The notes under the pieces were generated by a model. It saw nothing but the letters and a program-made list of their open reading frames with translations, was not told where the DNA came from and searched no databases. A stretch of 64,000 nucleotides of DNA, from positions 62,001 through 126,000 of the forward strand of contig JAFUTC010000008.1 in the NCBI GenBank assembly GCA_017471505.1. The letters run 5' to 3'. The translations under genes and the position numbers were made by a program. The stretch is from Alloprevotella sp. (GTDB lineage Bacteria > Bacteroidota > Bacteroidia > Bacteroidales > Bacteroidaceae). Below, in pieces: positions 1 through 7,695 of this stretch. Every line of letters begins with the position of its first letter. The first letter of the stretch is position 1.

Positions 1-467
1 AGTTTTTTCTTTGCGTAGTCGGCCGATATGTAGCCGGTAGCCACGGCCAGGTCGGCCGGATAGCCCGTGAAGCGCATGGCGTCGCCGTTTTCGTCAATGT
101 AGTAGTCGTGCTCGTTCTGCGGACAGACGCGCAGCAACGGCAGCCGCTGTTCTAGCAGTATGGTCACGCGGTGGTCGGCCGTCTTGTAGCAGTCGATGTC
201 CTTGATGAACGGGTTTTTCAGCAGTGCCTCCTTGATGTTCGTAGTGTTGACGCGGTCTATGGCCGTGTTGACGGGGTTTACCTTTGCCTTGTCGATTAGC
301 CGGACTACCTCGTCGCGCGATATGAACCCTGCCCGCGTGCTGTCGGCTATGACAATGTTCAGCCCCGAACACTTCTCTTCGTTGGCAATGCGCGAGAAGC
401 GAACCAGTGCAAAGCCCAGATAGACAATCAGGCCGCACATGAGCAGAAGTTTGAATAGCGTTTTCAC
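1..467 (-). CDS. ftsQ: Cell division protein FtsQ, 3' part beyond window
   Basis: Leftward frame with a GTG start at 465-467, 16 bases after the murC stop, running off the window edge. It encodes a short cytoplasmic lead (VKTLFKLLL), one membrane segment (MCGLIVYLGFALV) and the start of a periplasmic domain. A POTRA-like stretch follows (RDEVVRLIDKAK, then NPFIKDIDCYKT and RVTILLEQRLPLLRV). Order murG-murC-ftsQ is the usual order of the division/wall cluster in Bacteroidales, so ftsA and ftsZ are expected just left of the window. FtsQ links early and late divisome proteins at the septum. Sequence is divergent, as is usual for this family; the call rests on topology, the POTRA-like pattern and position. 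Confidence 0.85.
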   Translation of the reverse strand, partial: MKTLFKLLLMCGLIVYLGFALVRFSRIANEEKCSGLNIVIADSTRAGFISRDEVVRLIDKAKVNPVNTAIDRVNTTNIKEALLKNPFIKDIDCYKTADHRVTILLEQRLPLLRVCPQNEHDYYIDENGDAMRFTGYPADLAVATGYISADYAKKK

Positions 468-483
468 TGGGACGGGAGGGATT

Positions 484-1872
484 TTATTCGGTCAGGTTAT
501 ATTTGGTGCGCAGGAGTTGCTCCAGTGCGGGCACGTCGTCGTCCACGTTGCCGGCGCCAAGCACCATCAGCACGTCGACGGGTTCGTCTTGCAGGATGCG
601 AGGCAGGTCGGCGCGCGTAGACAGTCGGCGCTCGATGCCCGGACGCAGGTTGTCGTATATCAGACGGCTGCTTACGCCGGGAATGGGTTCCTCGCGAGCC
701 GGATAGATGTCGAGCAGGATGACTTCATCGAGCAGCGACAGGCTCTCAGCGAATTCCTGGTAGAAATCACGGGTCCGCGTGTAGAGGTGTGGCTGGAAGA
801 TGCCGGTCACCTTACGCCCGTCGAACACTTCGCGTACGGAAAGGATGCTCTGCCGCAGTTCTTCGGGATGATGGGCATAGTCGCTGAGGAAAACCAATTG
901 GTCGGTCTTTATCTTGAAGTCGAAGCGTCGGTCCACGCCCTTATAGGTGGCCATGGCCTGCTTCATTTCTTCGGGGGTGGCACCGGCCAGTTGCGTCAGG
1001 GCCATGGCGGCCACGGCGTTTTCTATGTTGATGCTCACGGGCACGCCGAGTTCCACGTCGGCAACTCCGCCCAGCGGCGACACATAGTCGAAGCATATCC
1101 GTCCGCCACCGATGCGCACGTTTTCGGCACGGAAGTCGCCGTCGCTGCGTCCGTATTCGTAACTGGCTACGCCGTCGGCCAGGCGTTTTTCAAGGTCGAG
1201 GCCGGTGTGCGCGATAAGTGCGCCGCCTTCGGGCTTTATGAGCGAGGTGTAAACGGCAAAGCCTTCGCGATAGGCCTCGGGCGTGCCGTAGATGTCAAGG
1301 TGGTCGGCGTCGACAGCGGTTATGACGCTGGCCCACGGCCTAAGTTGGTGGAACGAGCGGTCGAACTCGTCGGCCTCGATCACTACGTAGGGGCTCGACG
1401 CGTCGAAGAGGTAGTTGGTTTCGTAGTTCTTGCTGATGCCACCGAGAAAGGCGTTGCAGCCCACGTGGCTCTCGTGGAGCAGGTGGGCTGTCATAGCGGT
1501 GGTTGTGGTCTTGCCGTGTGTTCCTGCCACGCAGAGGCCTTTCATCTGCTTTGTCAGCAGCCCCAGCACCTCCGACCTTTTCTTTATGTCGAAGCCGTTT
1601 TCCTTGAACCACTTTAGTTCGCCGAAGTCGGCGGGTATGGCCGGCGTATAGACCACGAGGGTCTCGGCGCGGTTCTTGCAGGCGTCGGGCACCAGGTCGA
1701 GGTTGTCGTCGTAGTGGATTACGACGCCTTCGTGTTCGAGTGTGCGGGTCAGTTCGGTGGCCGTGCGGTCGTAGCCGGCCACGCATAGTCCGCAGTGGCG
1801 GAAGTATCGGGCCAGCGCGCTCATGCCGATGCCGCCCACGCCAAGAAAGTATACTGCTTTGATATCGTTCAT
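484..1872 (-). CDS. murC: UDP-N-acetylmuramate--L-alanine ligase
   Basis: 462 residues, normal for MurC. It adds L-alanine to UDP-N-acetylmuramate in the cytoplasm, the first peptide step of peptidoglycan precursor synthesis. The N-terminal Rossmann motif GVGGIGMSALARY (about residues 11-23) binds the UDP-sugar. The ATP loop GTHGKTTT lies at about 117-124, and the central-domain signature EADEFDRSF is present. The C-terminal ligase domain has DYAHHPEEL and FQPHLYTRT. It starts 3 bases from the end of murG and is followed by ftsQ, so the three genes form a compact leftward operon. Confidence 0.97.
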   Translation of the reverse strand: MNDIKAVYFLGVGGIGMSALARYFRHCGLCVAGYDRTATELTRTLEHEGVVIHYDDNLDLVPDACKNRAETLVVYTPAIPADFGELKWFKENGFDIKKRSEVLGLLTKQMKGLCVAGTHGKTTTTAMTAHLLHESHVGCNAFLGGISKNYETNYLFDASSPYVVIEADEFDRSFHQLRPWASVITAVDADHLDIYGTPEAYREGFAVYTSLIKPEGGALIAHTGLDLEKRLADGVASYEYGRSDGDFRAENVRIGGGRICFDYVSPLGGVADVELGVPVSINIENAVAAMALTQLAGATPEEMKQAMATYKGVDRRFDFKIKTDQLVFLSDYAHHPEELRQSILSVREVFDGRKVTGIFQPHLYTRTRDFYQEFAESLSLLDEVILLDIYPAREEPIPGVSSRLIYDNLRPGIERRLSTRADLPRILQDEPVDVLMVLGAGNVDDDVPALEQLLRTKYNLTE

Positions 1873-1875
1873 CTT

Positions 1876-2991
1876 CTATTCAATCTGTCCGGCCAGGCGG
1901 AGCACCTCATCGGCTATTGTGTCGGCCGCATGGGGGCGTGCCAGTTGTTTGATGTTCTCCGACAGTACGCGAAGGGCTTCGCTGTCGGTTACCATATTGA
2001 TGGCCTTGGCAAGCAGGAGGCGCTGTGCCTCGTCGTCTTTCACGCAGACGGCAGCCTGCTTGTCGACGAGCGCCATGGCGTTCTTTGTCTGATGGTCTTC
2101 GGCCACGTTGGGCGAAGGCACAAGGATTGAAGGCTTGGCAAGGAGGCACAGTTCGGAAATACTGCCGGCGCCGGCGCGCGAAATGACTAAGTCGGCGGCG
2201 CAATAGGCGGTTCGCATGTCGGAAATGAAGTCGCAGACGAGCAGATTGTCCGGGCAACCCTTTTCATCCAGTTCCTGGTGGATGGCTGCCGAGTAGTATT
2301 TTCCGGTCTGCCAGATAAACTGCACGTCCTTTTGACTGCGGATGAGCAACAGGTTGTTCAGGATGCTTTCGTTTATGGTGCGGGCACCGAGCGAGCCGCC
2401 GACAACCAGTATCGTATGCTTTTCGGGGTCGAGGCCGAGGCTTTTCTTCGCGTCGTCCTTGCGCAGGTCGTCGGCCAGCAGGTTCTGGCGCACGGGGTTG
2501 CCCGTAAACATGATTTTCTCGGCCGGGAAGAAGCGTTCCATACCGTCGTAGGCCACGCAGATGCGGTTGGCTTTCTTGGCCAGCAGTTTGTTGGTGACGC
2601 CGGCGTATGAGTTCTGCTCCTGCAACAGGGTGGGCACTCCGAGACCCGCACACACGTTGAGCGTAGGTCCGCTGGCGTAGCCGCCAACGCCCACTGCCAC
2701 GTCGGGACGGAAGTCCTTCACGATTTTGCGAGCCTCGCGCTGGCTCTTCCAAACCTTCCACAGCACGGCGGCATTCTTCCACAGGTGTTTTCGGTCAAAG
2801 CCGGCAATCGGCAGGCCTATGATTTTGTAGCCGGCAGCAGGCACACGCTGCATTTCCATACGGCCTTGGGCTCCCACAAAGAGTATTTCGCAGTCGGGGC
2901 GTTTTTTCTTCAACGCATCGGCTATGGAAACGGCCGGAAATATATGCCCACCGGTTCCTCCGCCACTGATAATGATTCGCAAGTCTTTCAT
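1876..2991 (-). CDS. murG: UDP-GlcNAc:undecaprenyl-PP-MurNAc-pentapeptide GlcNAc transferase
   Basis: 371 residues from the ATG at 2989-2991. A frame open further upstream was not used because its extra N-terminus is unlike the family and a promoter-like box lies inside it. MurG is a peripheral inner-membrane GT28 enzyme that converts lipid I to lipid II. The glycine-rich loop GGGTGGHIFPA is at residues 10-20; GVGGYASGP and the donor-site signature RAGAGSISELC are present. In relatives ftsW usually lies directly upstream. Here the upstream neighbour is a DUF3109 gene and this gene appears to have its own promoter, so the cluster seems split at this point. Confidence 0.96.
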   Translation of the reverse strand: MKDLRIIISGGGTGGHIFPAVSIADALKKKRPDCEILFVGAQGRMEMQRVPAAGYKIIGLPIAGFDRKHLWKNAAVLWKVWKSQREARKIVKDFRPDVAVGVGGYASGPTLNVCAGLGVPTLLQEQNSYAGVTNKLLAKKANRICVAYDGMERFFPAEKIMFTGNPVRQNLLADDLRKDDAKKSLGLDPEKHTILVVGGSLGARTINESILNNLLLIRSQKDVQFIWQTGKYYSAAIHQELDEKGCPDNLLVCDFISDMRTAYCAADLVISRAGAGSISELCLLAKPSILVPSPNVAEDHQTKNAMALVDKQAAVCVKDDEAQRLLLAKAINMVTDSEALRVLSENIKQLARPHAADTIADEVLRLAGQIE

Positions 2992-3038
2992 TTGTCTGAT
3001 TTTCCGCCGCTTATGTGCAGCTATGTAATGCTTATCTT

Positions 3039-3046
3039 GCAAAGAT
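3039..3046 (-). promoter_or_regulatory. Promoter -7 box of the murG-murC-ftsQ operon
   Basis: The leftward strand reads TATCTTTG, a match to the Bacteroidetes -7 consensus TAnnTTTG, about 47 bases before the murG start. No good TTTG -33 box is seen at the expected distance, so the call is moderate. Confidence 0.5.
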
Positions 3047-3128
3047 ATAGCATTTTCGCAAGATTCTGCGGGAGAAACGGAAAAAAAGGCAGTTTTTTCT
3101 ACGAAAAAAATTGGGCGGACGGGGCGGC

Positions 3129-3725
3129 CTACTTCAGGTCGTTGAGCAAAGCACGCGCGGCCGCCTCGAGTTGGGCATACCATTCCTTGCCAAAACGGCG
3201 CACCAGCGGTGCGCGAAGGAACTGGTAGACGGCAATGCCTTTCTCGCGGCCCAGGGCCCTTGCCGGTGCGCATACGCTCCAGCGGTGGTAGTTGAGTCCG
3301 ATAAGACCGTTGCTCAGTTGCTTCTCGCGTATCGGGTAGAGGGCGCACGAGATGGGCTTGGTCCATAGTGCCCGCTTTCGGCGGGCGGCCCGTTCGAGCG
3401 CGCAGAAGCAACATCCGCCCTCGTAGCAGGTGAAGACGCAGTCGCGCCCCTCGACAATCTGGGTGACAAGGTCGCCTTCGCGGTCGATGGCAGCTACTCC
3501 CTCGCGGTCCACCTGGTCGCGTGCGGCGGCGCTCATATCGTTCCAGACGAGCGGCAGCAGTTCTTCGCACTCGCCAATCTCCTCCTCGCGCAGAGGTGCG
3601 CCCGAGTCGCCCTCGATACAGCAGGCGCCGCCGCAGGCCTCAAGGTTGCAGCAGAACGACTCTGTCAGGATTTCCGACGACAATAGGACGTCGCCAATCT
3701 GGAGTAAGGGAGGAATGGAATTCAT
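3129..3725 (-). CDS. DUF3109 family cysteine-rich protein
   Basis: 198 residues. The protein has clustered cysteines typical of DUF3109/YkgJ-like proteins: CCNLEACGGACC near residues 25-36, CVFTCYEGGCCFC in the middle, then CALYPIRE and a later VCAP. These are thought to bind a metal such as zinc or an iron-sulfur cluster; the function is not known. It lies upstream of murG in the same direction, about 138 bases away, and just downstream of ung. The family assignment is from recognition of the conserved pattern; no role in wall synthesis is implied by position alone. Confidence 0.8.
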   Translation of the reverse strand: MNSIPPLLQIGDVLLSSEILTESFCCNLEACGGACCIEGDSGAPLREEEIGECEELLPLVWNDMSAAARDQVDREGVAAIDREGDLVTQIVEGRDCVFTCYEGGCCFCALERAARRKRALWTKPISCALYPIREKQLSNGLIGLNYHRWSVCAPARALGREKGIAVYQFLRAPLVRRFGKEWYAQLEAAARALLNDLK

Positions 3726-3753
3726 ACAAATTTTGGCGGTTTCATCGGGGTTT

Positions 3754-4416
3754 TTACCACTTTATCGGCTCCTTTCCGTGCGCGGCAAGGTAGGCATTGG
3801 CCTGCGTGAAATGGTGATTGCCGAAAAAGCCTCTGTAGGCCGACAGGGGCGAGGGGTGAGCCGACGACAGCACAAGGTGGCGCTGGCGGTCGATAAGCGC
3901 ACCCTTGCGTTGTGCGTAGGAACCCCACAGGAGGAACACGAGGTGCGAGCGCGTCTGAGCCAGTCGCTGCACGGCGGCATCGGTGAAGGTCTCCCACCCC
4001 TTGCCGGCGTGGCTGCCGGCCTGGTGGGCGCGGACGGTCAGCGTACTGTTGAGCAGCAGCACGCCTTGCCGGGCCCAGCGGAGCAGACTGCCGTCGGCAG
4101 GCAGGTCGGTCTGGCAGTCGGAGGCCACTTCCTTGAAGATGTTTTGCAGAGAGGGAGGCCACGCCACCTGCTGTCCCACCGAGAAGCAGAGCCCTTCGGC
4201 CTGTCCGGGCTCGTGGTATGGGTCTTGGCCCAATAGGACTACCTTCACGCGGTCGGCGGGGCATTCGTCGAAGGCACGGAACACCTGGGCGGCAGGCGGA
4301 TAGCACGGACCCGCGGCATATTCCTGCCGCACGAAGTCGGCCAGTTTCGCGAAGTAGGGCTTGTCAAACTCGTCGGCAAGCAAGTGTTTCCAACTGGTTT
4401 CTAACCTTACGTTCAT
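3754..4416 (-). CDS. ung: Uracil-DNA glycosylase
   Basis: 220 residues, standard for family 1 UDG. It excises uracil from DNA as the first step of base excision repair. The water-activating motif GQDPYHEPGQAEGLCFSV is at about residues 62-79, with the catalytic Asp in GQDPYH. The leucine-loop motif HPSPLSAYRGFFG, with the catalytic His, is near residue 190. Residues 112-150 carry the usual RWARQGVLLLNSTLTVRA pattern. The start ATG at 4414-4416 gives the canonical MNVRLETSW beginning. A 21-bp repeat array lies 45 bases upstream. Confidence 0.97.
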   Translation of the reverse strand: MNVRLETSWKHLLADEFDKPYFAKLADFVRQEYAAGPCYPPAAQVFRAFDECPADRVKVVLLGQDPYHEPGQAEGLCFSVGQQVAWPPSLQNIFKEVASDCQTDLPADGSLLRWARQGVLLLNSTLTVRAHQAGSHAGKGWETFTDAAVQRLAQTRSHLVFLLWGSYAQRKGALIDRQRHLVLSSAHPSPLSAYRGFFGNHHFTQANAYLAAHGKEPIKW

Positions 4417-4460
4417 CGGTTTTCTATTAGGGTTTCAGGGGCGGATCGGGAGGCGGAAAA

Positions 4461-4581
4461 ATGGCATTATGCAATCGAAAAATCCGATTATGCAATTTCG
4501 AAATTCAATTATGCAATTTTCAAATTTCCTTATGCAATTTTTCTGCGCTATTATGCAATTTTCGGGTTTGTCTATGTGGTT
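4461..4581. repeat. Array A: 21-bp tandem near-palindromes
   Basis: Five clear units plus one worn unit, centred at 4468, 4489, 4510, 4531, 4552 and 4573, exactly 21 bp apart. The right half ATGCAAT is intact in the first five; left halves vary (ATGGCAT, ATCCGAT, ATTCAAT, ATTTCCT, GCGCTAT). The 6-base spacers are AT-rich (CGAAAA, TTCGAA, TTTCAA, TTTTCT, TTTCGG). It fills most of the gap between the rnhB stop and the ung start, both leftward. Because 21 is divisible by three, several reading frames stay open with a repeating seven-residue peptide; these are not genes. Confidence 0.95.
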
Positions 4582-4626
4582 GGACAACAGGCGGTTGCGG
4601 GGTATTGGGCGGCATATGGCGTCCGG

Positions 4627-5241
4627 CTATTCGAAGTCGGCGTCGGCAAACAGGGGCATCTGTCCGACGGGCAGGCTGTAGGAGCGGCGGTGGTGGGGCG
4701 TGAGTCCGTAGCGCACGATGGCTTCGCGGTGCTGCCGGGTCGGGTAGCCGGCGTTCTTGTCCCATCCGTACTGCGGGAAGTCGGCGGCGAGGTCGCGCAT
4801 GTAGTCGTCGCGGTAAGTCTTGGCAAGGATTGACGCGGCGGCGATAGACAGGTATTTGCCGTCGCCTTTGACGATGGTGCAGTAGGGCGTGTTGCCGTAG
4901 GACTTGAAGCGGTTGCCGTCGACGATGATGTGTTGCGGCCGCAGGCTCAAGCCATCCAGCGCGCGGTGCATGGCGAGAATCGACGCGTTGAGTATGTTGA
5001 TTTCGTCAATCTCCTGTGCGCTGACAATGCCGACCGCCCATGCCAGTGCATCGCGCTCTATTTCCTCACGCAGGCTGTATCGGGCTCGCGCCGAAAGCTG
5101 TTTGGAGTCGTTGAGGCGCGGATTCTCATAGTCGGAGGGGAATACTACGGCCGCGGCATATACGCTGCCGGCCAGGCATCCCCGTCCGGCTTCGTCGCAG
5201 CCGGCTTCAACCAGTCCGGATTTCAGGCAACTTTTCAGCAT
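4627..5241 (-). CDS. rnhB: Ribonuclease HII
   Basis: 204 residues. RNase HII removes ribonucleotides embedded in DNA and RNA from RNA-DNA hybrids. The catalytic motif CDEAGRGCLAG places the acidic pair at Asp16-Glu17. The next acidic site is in HIIVDGNRF, and ASILAKTYRDDYM is the conserved helix. The C-terminus HHRRSYSLPV is typical of the Bacteroidetes form. Transcription is leftward; array A lies just downstream. Confidence 0.96.
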   Translation of the reverse strand: MLKSCLKSGLVEAGCDEAGRGCLAGSVYAAAVVFPSDYENPRLNDSKQLSARARYSLREEIERDALAWAVGIVSAQEIDEINILNASILAMHRALDGLSLRPQHIIVDGNRFKSYGNTPYCTIVKGDGKYLSIAAASILAKTYRDDYMRDLAADFPQYGWDKNAGYPTRQHREAIVRYGLTPHHRRSYSLPVGQMPLFADADFE

Positions 5242-5268
5242 CGGGCAAGTACGTCGTCGGTGCGGTTA

Positions 5269-7029
5269 TCAGAGCAGCGGAAGTCCTATGAGCAGGATGA
5301 GTTGCGCTACGAGAATGCGCAGGAACATCGAGAGCGGATAGACGGTGCTATAGCCGATGGCGGGGGCGTCGTTATTGGCCGTCTGGTTGGCAAAGGCCAG
5401 TGCGGGCGGGTCGGTATGCGTACCGGCGATGAGACCCATCAGCGTGAAATAGTTGAGTTTGAGATGCAGCCGTCCGACAAGCCCGCCGATGAAGATGGGT
5501 ATGACGGTAATCAGGAAGCCGGTCCAGACGTAGGTCAGGCCGCCGTTGCGCACGGTTTCCCAGAACGTGGCGCCGGCTTCGATGCCCACGCAGGCCAGGA
5601 ACAGTACGAGTCCCACCTCGCGCAGCATCAGGTTGGCCGACGTCGTGGTGTAGGCCGTAATCTTCATACGGTAGCCGAACGCGCCGATAAGGATGGCCAT
5701 CACCAGCGGGCCTCCGGCGAGGCCGAGCTTTACGGGAACGTCGAGTCCGGGTATGGGAATGGGCAGCTGGCCCAGCAAGACACCGAGCAGGATGCCCAGG
5801 AACAGCATGCCGACGTTGGGAACTTCGAGGCGCTTTATGGTGTCGCCCACGAGGTCTTTGACGCGCTCCACGTTCTCTTCGGCGCCTACCACGAGCAGGC
5901 GGTCGCCCATCTGCAGGTGCAGGTTGCTCGCGGCGAACAGGGTCATGCCGGCGCGGTTCACGCGCGACACGTTGACATGGTATAGGGTGGAAATGTGGAG
6001 GGCCGCCAGTGTCTTTCCGTTAATCTCGGGTTTTGTCACCACAATCCGTTTCGACACGTAGCGGGTCTGTGCGTCGATTTCCTTGCGCCAGCTTTCCTGC
6101 AGACGCTCGCCGATGAAAGCGATGATGGCATCCATGTCTGCCTCAGCCGAAACGACCATCATCTTCATGTCTTCCTCCAGCACGAAGTCTTTTTGGGGAA
6201 TAATCATCTCACCATTGACCTTCACGCGTGTGCAAATGAACTCGCGCTTCATAATTTCGCGGATTTCCAACAGCGTACGGCCGCACACGGCCTTGTTCTT
6301 GACTTGCAGCACATAGTGATGGGGCAAGGCGGTCGGGTCTACCTCCTGCGACTGCTGATATTTGCGGCTCTCCTCGTCGAGCTTTATGCGGCAGAGGAAT
6401 CGCAGCAGTATGGTGGCGCCAATCATGCCCAGCACGCCCAGCGGATAGGCACATGCGTAGCCGTTGCCTATGGCCGGAATGGCATTCTCTGCGAAGAATC
6501 CGCCCAGCACGTTATTGGCCGCGCCCAGGGCAGGCGTGTTCGTCACGGCACCATTGAGCACGCCGGTCATCATAGCCAGATGCTCGCGGTTGGCACCGCT
6601 TCCGGGCTCGTAGAACACCAGGAAGAAGCATGCCAGCATTACGACGACGTCGAGTGCGATAATGCCTACCGACAGCAGGTTCATCGAAACGCCGCCTTTC
6701 TTGAAGATGGCGAAAAATCCGGGCCCTACCTGGAGGCCGATGCAGTAGACAAACAGAATCAGGCCTAACTCCTTGACGAAGTCGAGTATCTCTTTCTGCT
6801 GTGCCATCATGGCCACAATCGACACGTCGGCTGCGGGAGCCTTGACAATATAGGTGTTGTAGAGATGGCCTGCGAAGATGCCCACGAACAATACGAAGGA
6901 CACTCCCAGCGATATGCCGCCGAATTTCATCCTGCCCAGTTTCACGCCAAGCCAAATGACGATGGCCAAGAGCACTGCGATGTGGGCGGCTCCGCTTGGG
7001 TGATGGAGTATGTCAACAATCCAATTCAT
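5269..7029 (-). CDS. AspT/YidE-YbjL family transporter
   Basis: 586 residues with two blocks of about five membrane segments (residues 1-215 and 390-586) flanking a cytoplasmic region with two TrkA_C-like (RCK_C) domains around residues 235-380. The duplicated motif in AVTNTPALGAANN and the matching GLIAGTHTDPPALAFAN of the second half is the hallmark of the aspartate:alanine exchanger (AspT)/YidE/YbjL family. Members exchange anionic substrates, but the substrate of this one cannot be read from sequence. It follows rnhB upstream on the same strand with a 27-base gap. Confidence 0.85.
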   Translation of the reverse strand: MNWIVDILHHPSGAAHIAVLLAIVIWLGVKLGRMKFGGISLGVSFVLFVGIFAGHLYNTYIVKAPAADVSIVAMMAQQKEILDFVKELGLILFVYCIGLQVGPGFFAIFKKGGVSMNLLSVGIIALDVVVMLACFFLVFYEPGSGANREHLAMMTGVLNGAVTNTPALGAANNVLGGFFAENAIPAIGNGYACAYPLGVLGMIGATILLRFLCRIKLDEESRKYQQSQEVDPTALPHHYVLQVKNKAVCGRTLLEIREIMKREFICTRVKVNGEMIIPQKDFVLEEDMKMMVVSAEADMDAIIAFIGERLQESWRKEIDAQTRYVSKRIVVTKPEINGKTLAALHISTLYHVNVSRVNRAGMTLFAASNLHLQMGDRLLVVGAEENVERVKDLVGDTIKRLEVPNVGMLFLGILLGVLLGQLPIPIPGLDVPVKLGLAGGPLVMAILIGAFGYRMKITAYTTTSANLMLREVGLVLFLACVGIEAGATFWETVRNGGLTYVWTGFLITVIPIFIGGLVGRLHLKLNYFTLMGLIAGTHTDPPALAFANQTANNDAPAIGYSTVYPLSMFLRILVAQLILLIGLPLL

Positions 7030-7059
7030 AGGTTTTGTGTGTATAAGTTTTTAATGGTT

Positions 7060-7671
7060 TTATTCAAAAACGTCGAACGAGTAGCCTTCGTCGCGCAGCC
7101 ATTCGATGGCTCGCGGCAGGGCATATTGCAGTTTCTCGTAGCTCTTGTGCGAATCGTGGAAAGTAATGATAGATCCGGGCCGCGCATAGCGTTTCACGTT
7201 GGCCAGGACGGCCTTTCCGTCGAGATGCTTAGAGTAGTCGCGCGTCACCAAGTCCCACATCACGATGCGGTACTTCAGCGATACGGCCACATAGTGGCCC
7301 CACTTCATCCATCCGTGGGGCGGCCGGAATAGGTCGGAGTGCAGATAGGCATTGGCTTTCTCCACGTTGAACATATAGGTGTGTATGCCGTGGCGCATAG
7401 AGCCTATGTGGTTGAACGTATGGTTTCCGATGCGATGTCCGGCCTTCCGCACCATCTCATATTCCTCGGGGTGTTTCCGCACGTTGTCGCCGACCATGAA
7501 AAAGGTGGCCTTGATGCCGTACTTATAGAGTACGCTCAAAACCCACGGCGTCACCTCGGGAATGGGGCCGTCGTCGAAAGTCAGATAGACCGACCGGCGC
7601 TTTGCATCCATCCTCCACATGGCGCGAGGGTAAATCCAACGCAGATATTTGGCGGGCTGCTCGATGAACAT
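7060..7671 (-). CDS. Polysaccharide deacetylase family protein
   Basis: 203 residues, NodB-homology fold of carbohydrate esterase family 4. The catalytic/metal motif TFDDGP is near residue 32 and the second metal motif HRIGNHTFNH supplies the two metal histidines (HxxxH). RPPHGW and the later HDSHKS complete the active site. There is no clear signal peptide, though the N-terminus contains a hydrophobic patch. Likely removes acetyl groups from a cell-surface polysaccharide or peptidoglycan; the substrate is unknown. It lies 24 bases after the DUF2723 gene and 30 before the transporter in a leftward row. Confidence 0.9.
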   Translation of the reverse strand: MFIEQPAKYLRWIYPRAMWRMDAKRRSVYLTFDDGPIPEVTPWVLSVLYKYGIKATFFMVGDNVRKHPEEYEMVRKAGHRIGNHTFNHIGSMRHGIHTYMFNVEKANAYLHSDLFRPPHGWMKWGHYVAVSLKYRIVMWDLVTRDYSKHLDGKAVLANVKRYARPGSIITFHDSHKSYEKLQYALPRAIEWLRDEGYSFDVFE

Positions 7672-7695
7672 GGGCTGGCGGGCTGTAGGCTTGTG

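Noticed and set aside
439..1617. 392-residue open frame opposite murC
   Set aside because: It lies fully within murC on the other strand; composition is that of a shadow frame in GC-rich DNA and it matches no family.
2992..3570. Upstream extension of murG by about 190 residues
   Set aside because: It overlaps the DUF3109 gene and a promoter box, and is basic and Arg-rich as expected of a shadow frame.
4461..4681. Short peptides with repeating MQF/CNF heptads from array A (and the same in B-F)
   Set aside because: The 21-bp period keeps frames open in several phases; the peptides are products of the repeat, with no ribosome site or other gene feature.
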